DNA from: CADCUY01 sp964242735
GTDB taxonomy: Bacteria > Actinomycetota > Actinomycetes > Actinomycetales > Quadrisphaeraceae
Direction of reading: 5' to 3'
Assembly: GCA_964242735.1 (NCBI GenBank)
Contig: CAXTAK010000015.1
Location: 1 to 64,000, forward strand
Length of the DNA stretch: 64,000 bases
The notes below the pieces were generated by a model that worked only from the letters and a program-made list of their open reading frames with translations, was not told the origin of the DNA and did no database searches. Position 1 is the stretch's first letter, and each line of letters opens with the position of its first letter. This document shows, one piece after another, positions 40,851-49,016 of this stretch. Position numbers and translations under genes: made by a program.

Positions 40851-43800
40851 GTGGCCACGCAGGCACCACCCCGAGGGTCGTCGACCGGGCCCTCGGGAGG
40901 CGCCGCCCCCCGGGAGGCGCACCGGATCAGGACGCGCCGGGCGGTGCTGGGCGCGCTCGCGGTGCTCGCCGCGCTGCTCGCGCTGGTCACCGCCGCGTCC
41001 CTGCCGTTCGCGCCGGTGCGCCACGACCGGCCCGTGGTGACCTGGCCGCAGGACCCCGCCGCCCCGGTGTCGACGTCGCTGCTGCTGGTCGCGCACCGCC
41101 CCGCGGCGCTGTGGGTGCCCACCACGTGCGCCACCGCGCGCGCGGCGCAGGACCGCGGCGATGGGCTGCTGCTGTCCACGATGCGCCCGCAGTCCGCCCA
41201 GGCCGCCCCGCAGGGGCTGGTGTGGACCGTCGGGGGCGACCGGACGCGCCTGGTCGTCGCCGGGCAGGTCCTCGACGACTCCCCGCTGCCCGCCGGGGAC
41301 TGCTCCCTGGCGGTGGTGACCACCGACGACGGCACGGGGGTGCAGCTGCAGCGCGACGGGCAGGACGTCGGCGAGCCGAGCGCGGTGCTGCCCGAGGTCG
41401 ACACCCTCGCCACCTCCCTGAGGGCGCTGGACGCCGCGGCCGGGGAGCAGCTCAGCGCCACGGTGGTCGTCAACGACGAGTTCGCCAGCTCCCCCACGCC
41501 GGTCAAGACCGCCCTGGTGGTCGCGCTGCTCCTCTCGGGGGTGGTGTGCCTGGTGTGCGTGGGGCTGCTCGACGCTCCGCGACGGCGTCAGCGCCCGGGT
41601 GGTGGCGGTGGCCGGGCGTGGGCGGCGCGCCTGCGCCCGAGGCCCGCCGACGTCGCGGTGGCGGTGCTGGTGGTGGCGTGGACGGTGCTGGCACCGATGA
41701 CCGACGACGACGGCTACTACGCCGCGATGGCCCGCAACGTGGCCGCCTCGGGGTACGTCGGGCAGTACTACCAGCTCTACGACCAGTCGTTCGTGCCGCT
41801 GACCTGGCCGTGGTACGCGCTGTCGTGGTGGACGTCGGTCGCCGACACCTCCCTGGGCCTGCGGGTGCCCGCCGCCGTCCTGGGCCTGGCGACGTGGTGG
41901 GGCCTGCGCCGGTGCGCGGACCTCCTGCTGGGCGAGCACCCCCGGTGGGGCGAGCGGGGCGTGGCCGGTCGCGGAGGTCGGATCAGCGGGCGGGCCACGG
42001 CCCTGCTGGCCCTGGCCTTCGCCACGGCGTGGACGCCCTACGTGATGGGCGTGCGCCCCGAGGCGGTGAGCGCCGCGGCGAGCACCGCCGCGCTCACCGG
42101 GGTGCTGATCACCCTGCGCACCGGGCGGCGCCTGCCCCTGGCGCTGGCCGTGGTCGCCGCGGCGCTGTCGTGCGCGGCGCACCCCACCGGGGCGGTCGCC
42201 GTCGCGCCCCTGCTGGCCACCGCCCCGCTGCTGTGGCGCCGCCTGCGCTCCTCGCGCCCGCTGGTCACCGCGGCGCGGGTGCTCATGGTCGTCGCCCCGG
42301 GAGCGATGGCCAGCGCCGCGGGCTTCGCCGACGGCACGGCGCGCGACTTCGTGCGCGGGCGGGAGGTCTTCAAGGCCGTGGAGGAGCCGCTGACGTGGAC
42401 CCAGGAGATCCGCCGCTACGAGTTCCTGCTCAACGAGGGCATCCCCATGGGCGCCTACGCCAAGCGGACCGTGGTGCTCCTGGCGCTGCTGTCGCTGCTG
42501 CTGTCCCTGCTGCTGGTGGCCGCGGCGCGGGCGCGGCGCCTGCACGAGGGGCCCGCGGTCAGCGCACCGGGCACCGCGCTCGCCACCTCGGCCCTGGCCG
42601 TGACCGCGACCACCGTGCTGCTGGCCTTCGCCGCGCTGTGGGTCACGCCCAGCAAGTGGACCCACCACTTCGGGAGCCTCGCCGGGACCGTCCCGCTGCT
42701 GCTGACCGCCCTGGTGCTGCTCGGCCCCGACCTCGCGCGGCGGGCCCTTCCCTCGCGGGGCGGTGGCGCGGTGGGGGTGGCCGCGATCTCCGGTGTCGTG
42801 GTGGTCGCGGCGGTGTCGATGTCGGGGGGCAACCTGTGGCCCTACGCCCTCTACCTGGGGCTGCCGCACCCGGGCGTCAGCCCGTACCTGTCGGTGGTGC
42901 AGCTGCGCTCCCCGCTGTGGTGGGTGCTCGGGGCGCTGGTCGCGGCGGGGGCGCTGGCCCTGTGGCAGCGCCGCCCCGCCGCGCGCGCGGCGGTGGTCGT
43001 CGACAGCGGACGTGGTGACGGCGGGACAGCTGGCTCCGGTGCCGGCGACGTCGCGGACGGGGAGGGGCGCCGGGCCACCGACGCCCCCGACACCGCCCCG
43101 ACGGCGTTGGCGCTGCGCACCGCGGGGGTCACCGCGGTGGCGCTGATGGCGGTCAGCACCACCTACCTGGTGGGTTCCTTCGCCATCGCTGCCGCCGTGA
43201 CCACGGGTTCCTACTCCCCCGGCGCGGCTCTGCTCACCGACCCCGGTGACGAGCGGTGCGGTCTCGCAGGGGCGGTCTCGGTCGTCGACGACGCCGCGGC
43301 CACGTCCCTGGATGCCGCCCCGGGCTTGGCAGCCACCGCGTCGAGCACCCCGCGCGACGCCTTCACCGAGGGCGCGGGGTGGTGGCGGGGAGACCCACCG
43401 CCGGGCACCGGCGCGGCCCGGACCCCGCTGTGGGGCAGCCTCACCGGCGGCGACGTGGCCACCGGTGAGCTGGTCACGCCGTGGTACTCCACCGGCGGTG
43501 CCCTCGCCGGCGACGGGGCAGGGGGCGCGGTGACCGTGCTCGCGTCGGGCAACCTGCTGGCGGGGGGCGGGAACGTCCTGGTCGCGGAGTACGGCGTGCT
43601 CACCGGACCACCGGGCCCGGGCGGCGGGGTGCGCGTGACCACGGTGGAGCCGCTGCTCGACGACGCGTCGACCACCGAGTGGCGCCACCTGCGCCTCGGC
43701 GACGAGGGCGATCCCGACCCCGGCCCCGACGCCGAGGTCGGCACCGCCGACGACCCCGAGCCGGTGCCGCTGCCCGCCGCGGCCACCGCGCGCACGGAGG

Positions 43801-44312
43801 TCCTCGCCGAGGGTTACGTCTACGACCAGGACGCCGCGGCGACCGCGGACGTGGTGCGGCTGCGGGCGGTCGACGGGTCCGCTGGCGGGGGCGGGTGGCT
43901 GGCCGTCGGAGCCCCGTCGGTGGCGCCGGTGACCACGATGGCCGAGCTCGTGCCCGGCGACGCCGTGGTGGCCGTCAACTGGCAGCGCAGCTACCTCTTC
44001 CCCTGCCAGGACCAGGTGCTGACCGCGCACGGCATCTCCGCCCGTCCCACGTGGGCGGTGCTCTACGGCGAGCGCTCCTTCGAGGGCATCGGCGACAGCG
44101 TGTGGCAGCCCGGCCGCGGTGGGCTGTTCGCCCAGGTGCCCGAGGCCGCGACCATGACGCAGCTGAGCAGCGAGCTCACCGACACCCCCGAGGTGGGCTG
44201 GGGGCAGCTGGCGCGCATCGAGTGGCCCTACGCCGCCGACGCCTACGACCTCGAGCTGCTCCCCGAGGTGGCCGCGGGCACCGACGGCCCCAGCGCCCCT
44301 GCCCTGGGCTGA
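40851..44312 (+). CDS. Arabinosyltransferase, EmbA/B/C family (GT53)
   Basis: Emb proteins transfer arabinose from decaprenyl-phospho-arabinose to build the arabinan of the cell wall, on the outer face of the membrane. The 1153-residue protein has a first helix (RRAVLGALAVLAALLALVTA), an extracellular jelly-roll-like domain and multiple helices. The catalytic loop reads APMTDDDGYYAAMARN (D285-D287) and is followed by GYVGQYYQLYDQSFVPLTWP. A large C-terminal carbohydrate-binding region runs from about residue 790. Only one emb gene is seen, unlike the three of Mycobacterium, and which of EmbA/B/C it matches cannot be told. GTG at 40851 has GGAGGG five bases upstream. Confidence 0.9.
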   Translation: MATQAPPRGSSTGPSGGAAPREAHRIRTRRAVLGALAVLAALLALVTAASLPFAPVRHDRPVVTWPQDPAAPVSTSLLLVAHRPAALWVPTTCATARAAQDRGDGLLLSTMRPQSAQAAPQGLVWTVGGDRTRLVVAGQVLDDSPLPAGDCSLAVVTTDDGTGVQLQRDGQDVGEPSAVLPEVDTLATSLRALDAAAGEQLSATVVVNDEFASSPTPVKTALVVALLLSGVVCLVCVGLLDAPRRRQRPGGGGGRAWAARLRPRPADVAVAVLVVAWTVLAPMTDDDGYYAAMARNVAASGYVGQYYQLYDQSFVPLTWPWYALSWWTSVADTSLGLRVPAAVLGLATWWGLRRCADLLLGEHPRWGERGVAGRGGRISGRATALLALAFATAWTPYVMGVRPEAVSAAASTAALTGVLITLRTGRRLPLALAVVAAALSCAAHPTGAVAVAPLLATAPLLWRRLRSSRPLVTAARVLMVVAPGAMASAAGFADGTARDFVRGREVFKAVEEPLTWTQEIRRYEFLLNEGIPMGAYAKRTVVLLALLSLLLSLLLVAAARARRLHEGPAVSAPGTALATSALAVTATTVLLAFAALWVTPSKWTHHFGSLAGTVPLLLTALVLLGPDLARRALPSRGGGAVGVAAISGVVVVAAVSMSGGNLWPYALYLGLPHPGVSPYLSVVQLRSPLWWVLGALVAAGALALWQRRPAARAAVVVDSGRGDGGTAGSGAGDVADGEGRRATDAPDTAPTALALRTAGVTAVALMAVSTTYLVGSFAIAAAVTTGSYSPGAALLTDPGDERCGLAGAVSVVDDAAATSLDAAPGLAATASSTPRDAFTEGAGWWRGDPPPGTGAARTPLWGSLTGGDVATGELVTPWYSTGGALAGDGAGGAVTVLASGNLLAGGGNVLVAEYGVLTGPPGPGGGVRVTTVEPLLDDASTTEWRHLRLGDEGDPDPGPDAEVGTADDPEPVPLPAAATARTEVLAEGYVYDQDAAATADVVRLRAVDGSAGGGGWLAVGAPSVAPVTTMAELVPGDAVVAVNWQRSYLFPCQDQVLTAHGISARPTWAVLYGERSFEGIGDSVWQPGRGGLFAQVPEAATMTQLSSELTDTPEVGWGQLARIEWPYAADAYDLELLPEVAAGTDGPSAPALG

Positions 44313-44369
44313 GGCGGCGGTGGGCGGCGAGGGTGTCCGGGGTCCAGCCGCAGACCAGCCGCAGGCCGA

Positions 44370-44836
44370 CGTCCGCGCCGGCACGCTGGCCCCGGCGCGG
44401 CCCTTCGACCGCGCCCGGCTGGTCGCCATCGACTCCTGGGTCGAGGTGCTCGACCACCTCCGGGCGGCAGCGCTGCCGCAGGACGTCGACCTCGGTGCTC
44501 CCGGTCTCGCCGACCGGACCGGTGCCGAGCGGCCGCGGCGGCCGACCGCTGGGACGCCTGCCCGACCTGGGGCCCGCACCTGGAGCGGTCCGGTTCCGTG
44601 GTGCTCGAGGAGCGCGCCTCCACCTGCGCGTGCGGCACCCGGCGCCGCCTGCGGCCCACCGCTGCGCGCACGAGGGTTCCAGCAGGGTGCGGTCGGGGCT
44701 CGCCGACCGGCTCGACGCCGACGACCTGCGGACCCTCGACCACCCGCTGGCGGACGACCCCCTCGAGTCCCGGCTGCGCCGTCGTGACCTCGTGGTCCGC
44801 AGCGACCGCACCGCCTGGGCGGCGCGCCGTGCCTGA
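44370..44836 (+). pseudogene. Frameshifted remnant of a SAM-dependent methyltransferase (C-terminal part)
   Basis: Protein-like fragments appear in succession in different frames: DRARLVAIDSWVEVLDHLRA (near 44410-44470), GPHLERSGSVVLEERAS (near 44570-44620) and GLADRLDADDLRTLDHPLAD followed by LRRRDLVVRSDRTAWAARR (44697-44836). The last two resemble the C-terminal end of class I methyltransferases (LERR-type turn, then TGLADRLD and a final TVWTARR-like strand). The catalytic N-terminal half is missing and at least two frame changes are needed, so this is a decayed piece, not a gene. Confidence 0.55.
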
Positions 44837-44865
44837 GACGACCGGACCAGCGGTCGAGAGCGGGG

Positions 44866-45684
44866 TCAGGGGGTGGGTGCACCAGTGCGCAGCTGCGGTG
44901 AGACCTGGGCGAGGATCCCGGGACGTCGCCGACGGGCATCCGCGGGCCGCCCGCGACGTACCGGCCCCCGGGTCGTGGTGCTCCACCTCCTGGTGCCGAG
45001 GGCTTCCTTCAAGAAGGCCGTCGGGGAGGGGGTGCCCGACCGGGTGATGACCTCGATGGTCGAGCGGGGGTGCTGCGGTCGGGTCGCCTCCCTGACGAGG
45101 GTGTCCGCGAGGTCGGCGCGGGAGGTGACCCGCCCGGCTAGGCGCCGTGGCGCGACCTCGTAGTCGTCGGTGGGTCCGGTCGTGTCGAACAGCCCCCCCG
45201 GTCGCACGATGGTCCAGTCGAGGCTGCTGTCCTGGACGATCTCCTCCATGCGCTGCATGTCGTCGTACAGCGTGCGGCCCACGACGTGGCGCAGGACGGG
45301 CAGGACGACCTTGCGCCCGACCAGCGACTCGCCGGGCGCGTCCTCGCTCGCCACGGTGGTGGAGGTGACGCAGACCAGGCGCTCGACCCCGTGGAGGGTC
45401 ATCGCCTGCGTGATGTGGGCGATCCCCACCGAGTACACCGTGATCTTCTTCGGGCTGTAGGGCACGCCGTACGTGGAGATGACCGCCTGCGGTCGCGCGG
45501 CGAGCACCCGCTCGACCCCGTCACGGTCGGTCACGTCGGCTTCGACCACGTGCAGGTGCGGCGAGGTGAGGGGGTACTGGTCGGGGTGGCGGGTCACCGC
45601 GGTGACGTGGTGGCCGGCGGTCAGGGCCTGAGCGACCACCTGACGACCGGTGGGGCCGTTGGCCCCGAAGACGGCGAGGTCCAT
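44866..45684 (-). CDS. NAD(P)-binding NmrA-like protein, with an abnormal C-terminal extension
   Basis: The protein has MDLAVFGANGPTGRQVVAQA (glycine-rich nucleotide-binding loop), VTAVTRHPDQYPL, a TYGVPYSPK region, LDWTIVRPGGLFDTTGPTDD and SRADLADTLVREATRP. This is the layout of atypical short-chain/NmrA-like NAD(P)H-binding proteins of about 220-230 residues. Here it runs on to 272, with an arginine-rich tail after FLKEALG that looks non-native, so the normal stop has probably been lost by mutation. GAGGAGGAG precedes the ATG. It may still be functional, but it sits amid decayed genes. Function unknown. Confidence 0.7.
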   Translation of the reverse strand: MDLAVFGANGPTGRQVVAQALTAGHHVTAVTRHPDQYPLTSPHLHVVEADVTDRDGVERVLAARPQAVISTYGVPYSPKKITVYSVGIAHITQAMTLHGVERLVCVTSTTVASEDAPGESLVGRKVVLPVLRHVVGRTLYDDMQRMEEIVQDSSLDWTIVRPGGLFDTTGPTDDYEVAPRRLAGRVTSRADLADTLVREATRPQHPRSTIEVITRSGTPSPTAFLKEALGTRRWSTTTRGPVRRGRPADARRRRPGILAQVSPQLRTGAPTP

Positions 45685-45734
45685 GATCTCCTCCTCGGAG
45701 GTCGACGGTCTGGTTCTCGCGGCCGTCGTCGCGC

Positions 45735-46120
45735 TGCCCGGTGGCGCGCGCCGTGACGAAGGAGAGCAGCGACGCCACGCCCAGCCCCGACGGCGACGTT
45801 CCACAGCTCCTCGGCCTCGGCGACGTCGTGCACCACTTCGGCGTCCCCGGCGAGCAGGACCCACGAGTCCCTCGTGGCGAGGGTGACGTCGACGTGCGCG
45901 CCGTGGCGCACCTGGTCGACCTCGCGCGCGTCGGCGTCGGGGAGGAGCTGAGGTCGCCGTCGACCGCGACCCCCTGCACGGCCACCGGGCGGCTCACGAG
46001 GCGACCGGTCGCCTCCGTCGTCGTGAGCACGCACACCAACGCGCCGGCGATCGGCTCGGCGACCTCGGCGACCTCGGCGACGCCCCGGTGCTCGTCGGGG
46101 GTCCGGGGGGCGGGGCGCAC
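45735..46120 (-). pseudogene. Frameshifted remnant of a pyridoxamine-phosphate-oxidase-like general stress protein
   Basis: Starting at GTG 46118-46120 after GAGGAGG, one frame reads IAGALVCVLTTTEATGRLVS then RPVAVQGVAVDGDL. A frame change near 45955 then gives ADAREVDQVRHGAHVDVTLA, TRDSWVLLAGDAEVV and AEAEELWN. Together these match the general stress protein 26-type FMN-binding split barrel family almost in full, up to the EELWN motif. The C-terminal 40 or so residues are not found in any frame. At least one frameshift and a truncated end make it a pseudogene. Confidence 0.75.
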
Positions 46121-46289
46121 GGGTCCTCCTCGGGTCGGTGTCCGTCCTGGCGGCTGGGTGCCGTGCCTCGCCCGGGGACCCGGGCGGGAGCGGAGGGGAG
46201 CAGTGGCGAGCGGCGACGCGTCCCGGCGACGGCTCGTCCTGCGGATGGCTGAGCATCTCACCGATCCAGGGAGTGGGCGTGGTGGACGA

Positions 46290-46570
46290 CGGCGGCAGCA
46301 CGCGCGAGGAGCTGGTGCGCCCGACCCAGCTGCTGGTCGTGGAGGGCACCGAGGTCGTGGGGCCCTCGCGGCCCAGCACGGTCTCCACCACACCGACGTC
46401 GAGGCGCTGACCCGGGTGGTGGTCACCCGGGAGAGGGGACGCCGATGACCGCGGGCGCGCTCGCGGAGGACTGCCCCCCTGGCAGCGCGACCACGCCGCG
46501 ATGGACCGCTTCACCCCCGAGGAGCTCGAGGTCGCCCGCCACCACCTCACGACCACCGGCGAGCGGCCGC
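46290..46570 (+). pseudogene. Decayed MarR-type regulator remnant
   Basis: Fragments on the plus strand in sequence are HGLHHTDVEALTRVVVTRER (near 46375-46436), TPMTAGALAEDC (near 46438-46473, in another frame) and WQRDHAAMDRFTPEELEVAR (near 46477-46536, in a third). In MarR proteins the first two are the start of the helix-turn-helix and the last is the dimerisation helix near the C-terminus. The recognition helix and wing between them are missing, so an internal deletion plus frame changes are implied. The palindrome at 46551 follows directly. Confidence 0.5.
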
Positions 46571-46588
46571 GGCCGCTCGCCGGTGGTC
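46551..46588. repeat. 38-bp perfect palindrome without a loop
   Basis: The sequence reads the same on both strands for 38 bases, with its centre in GCGGCCGC at 46566-46573. The arms are 19 bases each and there is no unpaired centre. It lies just past the MarR-like remnant. It could be a bidirectional transcription terminator or a cruciform-forming site; the absence of a loop makes it different from the 8-bp-stem terminator at 17349. Confidence 0.95.
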
Positions 46589-47394
46589 CCCGCGTCGGGA
46601 GACGACGGGGTCGACCTCGGCGGGGGTGTCCTCGACGCTCCGCCGTCAGGTCCGTCCTCCCAGCGATGGAGCCCTCCCTGCCGGCTCCGGGTGGGACGGC
46701 CCGGGCGGGCCGCGCCGACGGGCTCGTGGTGATGGCCGCGACTCCCTCGAAGAGGCGCAGCGCCGACGTGTCCACCGCTGTGCTGGGGCTCGTTGCGAGG
46801 GTCGGGAGCCTCGCGGGGCTGGTGGCCAGCTCCTCCACCGGACGGGTGGTCGTGCTGCTCGCCGACGGCGACCACTGCACGTCCGTGCCCGCGGTCAGCC
46901 GGGGTCGCGCCGGGGGTCGGGATCGACGAGAGCCGTTGCCTGACCAGACCGCTGCCCCCGGGGCCCACCGCACGACGCACCTCACGTGGCAGCGAGGACG
47001 CGAGGACGGGGTCCCCGCCGTCGTCGACGTCGTCCGTTGCGGTCCGCGAGCGCTCCCCCGTCCCGGAGGAGCGCTGAGCGCAGCCGCAGGGCAGCGGCCG
47101 CGAACGGGGGAGCACCCCGCGGGATCGACGCACCGCCCCTGCGGGACGACGGCGCGCACGCTCGTCACCAGCGGTCCGAGGAACTCCTGGAGCACGGCGA
47201 CGGCGGCGTCCTCGCCCGGGTCGGTGGATCAGTCCGCGCTGGTGGGCGGTAGCACCACCGGCTCCTGCCTCGTGACGTCCGGACGCCGGGCCGAGCCGAC
47301 GGTCACCGGGCCCCGCCCCAGGGGCGCCGAGCAGCGGTGGTCTCGCCGGTGCGCAGCGCCAGGGCGGCGCCGGTGGTGGTGGTGTGAGCCGCGA
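46589..47394. other. Gene-free, probably decayed DNA
   Basis: About 800 bases without a supportable gene. Open frames in this stretch on both strands lack recognisable domains. On the plus strand fragments such as LARPLPPGPT-like and HLTWQRGREDGVPAVVDVVR near 46930-47040 vaguely recall the end of LysR substrate-binding domains, but they need frame changes and are too short to assign. The reading is that an older gene has decayed here. Confidence 0.45.
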
Positions 47395-48156
47395 TCATCC
47401 CTGGACCGTCGGGCGCAGCACCAGCTCACCGATCTCGACCTCCGCCGGCTGGCTGACGGCGTAGACGATCGCCTGGGCGACGGCCTGCGGCGACAGGCCC
47501 ATCTCGGTCGCCGCTGCCCGGACCTGCGAGCGGACCGCGGGGTCGGTCATGGAGTCGGCGAAGTCGGTGTCGACGAACCCGGGCGAGATGGAGGTGACGC
47601 GCAGGCCGGGGACGTTCTCCTGGCGCAGGGCCTCGGCTGCGGTGCGCAGGGCGTTCTTCGTCCCGGCGTACACCGCCATCGTCGGGCTGATCTGGATCCC
47701 TGCGGTGGAGATCACGTTGACGATGTGACCGCTCCCCTGCGCCTGGAAGTGCGGGAGGACCGCGGCGATGCCGTAGAGGGCGCCGCGCAGGTTGACGTCG
47801 ATCATCTCGTCCCAGTCCTCGACCCGGAGGTCGACCATCGGGCCGATCGGACCGATCCCAGCGTTGTTCACCATGACGTCGAGCCGTCCGTGCTCCGCGA
47901 CGGCGGTCGCGACCAGCGCCTCGAGGTCCTCCCGGCGCCGCACGTCCGTGACGACCGGCGTCGCGCTGCCACCGGTGGCCCGGATGTCCGCGGCGAGGCG
48001 CTCGAGCCTGTCCCGGCGTCGCGCGCCCAGCACCACCGCGGCCCCCAGGGCCGCGAGCGCGCGCGCCGTCGCCTCACCGATCCCGCCGCTCGAGCCGGTG
48101 ATGGCGACGGTCATGCCCTGGAGCCGGTCGAGGCCCAGAGGGCTCTCGAATGTCAC
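47395..48156 (-). CDS. Short-chain dehydrogenase/reductase (classical SDR)
   Basis: The 253-residue protein has MTVAITGSSGGIGEATARAL (NADP-type TGxxxGxG), NNAG at about residue 100 (VMVNNAGIGPIGPM), the catalytic serine in HIVNVISTAGI and the YxxxK pair in YAGTKNALRTAAEAL. SPGFVDTDF follows. It should reduce or oxidise a carbonyl/hydroxyl group using NAD(P)(H); the substrate is unknown. GTG at 48154-48156 has GGAGG upstream. It is divergent from a TetR gene with a perfect operator-like inverted repeat between, so it is probably repressed by that regulator and induced by a small molecule. Confidence 0.9.
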   Translation of the reverse strand: MTFESPLGLDRLQGMTVAITGSSGGIGEATARALAALGAAVVLGARRRDRLERLAADIRATGGSATPVVTDVRRREDLEALVATAVAEHGRLDVMVNNAGIGPIGPMVDLRVEDWDEMIDVNLRGALYGIAAVLPHFQAQGSGHIVNVISTAGIQISPTMAVYAGTKNALRTAAEALRQENVPGLRVTSISPGFVDTDFADSMTDPAVRSQVRAAATEMGLSPQAVAQAIVYAVSQPAEVEIGELVLRPTVQG

Positions 48157-48205
48157 GATGGTCCTCCGTGGTGGTCGGTGCTGGGGCCCCACGCCACCGC
48201 AGAAG

Positions 48206-48220
48206 TGTCAGTCACTGACA
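48206..48220. promoter_or_regulatory. Probable TetR operator between divergent SDR and TetR genes
   Basis: TGTCAGT-C-ACTGACA is a perfect 7-1-7 inverted repeat, 50 bases from the SDR start and 14 bases before the TetR start. Its size and place fit a TetR-type dimer site that would control both genes. Confidence 0.7.
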
Positions 48221-48234
48221 TGCAGGGGTGAGGG

Positions 48235-48807
48235 GTGATCGTGCCACGCACGGACGCGGTCCGACGCCGTCTGCAGGAGGCCGCCCTGGAGCTGTACGCC
48301 GACCGCGGGTACGACGCCACCACGGTCGCCGCCATCGCCCAGCGGGCCGACGTCACCGAGCGGACGTTCTTCCGACACTTCCCCGACAAGCGGGAGGTCC
48401 TCTTCGCGGGCGAGGGGGAGCTGACCGACGTCCTCCGGTGGGCGGTCGAGCGGGCCCCCGCCGGTGCGGACGCCGTCCACCTGGCGCGCGCGGGCGTCCT
48501 GGCCGTCGCCGGGCAGCTGCAGGACCGGCGCACCGAGCTGTCCCGCCGGGAGTCCGTCGTGGCCGCCCACACGGACCTGCGGCAACGGGAGCGGGCGAAG
48601 CTGGCCGGGTGGCAGCAGGCGCTGGACGCGGCGCTGCGTCAGCGCGGGGTCGCGGGCGACGACGCAGCGCTCACGGCGGGACTGGTCATCGCGGTGCTCG
48701 AGGTCACCGCCCGCTCGTGGCTCACCGGCGGCGGCGGGGACCTCCCGTCCCTGGTGGGCAGCGCCCTCGCCAGAGCCGGGCGGGTCCTGGCCCCCGCCAG
48801 GGACTGA
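48235..48807 (+). CDS. TetR-family transcriptional regulator
   Basis: The 190-residue protein has a TetR N-terminal helix-turn-helix at about residues 10-55: RRRLQEAALELYADRGYDAT, VAAIAQRADVTERTFFRHFP and DKREVLFAG. A helical ligand-binding domain (RESVVAAHTDLRQRERAKLA, LVIAVLEVTARSWLTG) follows. Divergent TetR genes usually repress their neighbour. GTG at 48235 is taken; GTG at 48241 is equally possible. The effector is unknown. Confidence 0.92.
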   Translation: MIVPRTDAVRRRLQEAALELYADRGYDATTVAAIAQRADVTERTFFRHFPDKREVLFAGEGELTDVLRWAVERAPAGADAVHLARAGVLAVAGQLQDRRTELSRRESVVAAHTDLRQRERAKLAGWQQALDAALRQRGVAGDDAALTAGLVIAVLEVTARSWLTGGGGDLPSLVGSALARAGRVLAPARD

Positions 48808-48960
48808 TCGCGGGGTCCTGATCGCGGTCGCCGTGATCCGTGGGACGTCGTGGATGCCCGCTGGGTTCCGTCGCAGGGTCCTCGGCCCGGCCGCCTGCCG
48901 GCCGTGGGTCCCGGGGTGTCGCCTGCGGGCCCGGCCCGCCCCCGCCGAGCCGGCCGCCCG

Positions 48961-49016
48961 CTCGACCCGTCGCGCTCGACCCGTCGCGCTCGACCCGTCG
49001 CGCTCAACCCGTCGCG
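48961..49016. repeat. 14-bp tandem repeat (four copies) at the 3' end of wzt
   Basis: CTCGACCCGTCGCG occurs four times head to tail; the fourth copy (49003-49016) has one change, CTCAACCC, and that change creates the stop codon of the ABC-transporter ATPase gene on the minus strand. The other three copies lie just past the gene. This is a slippage-prone array at a gene end; a revertant would extend the protein. Confidence 0.9.

Noticed and set aside
40551..44939. Very long open frame (1462 residues) on the minus strand
   Set aside because: It lies opposite the Emb gene and is an arginine/glycine/histidine-rich shadow without any domain; high GC leaves antisense frames open.
46423..47133. A 236-residue open frame on the minus strand
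   Set aside because: Histidine/glycine/proline-rich with no domain; it runs across the palindrome and the MarR-like remnant.
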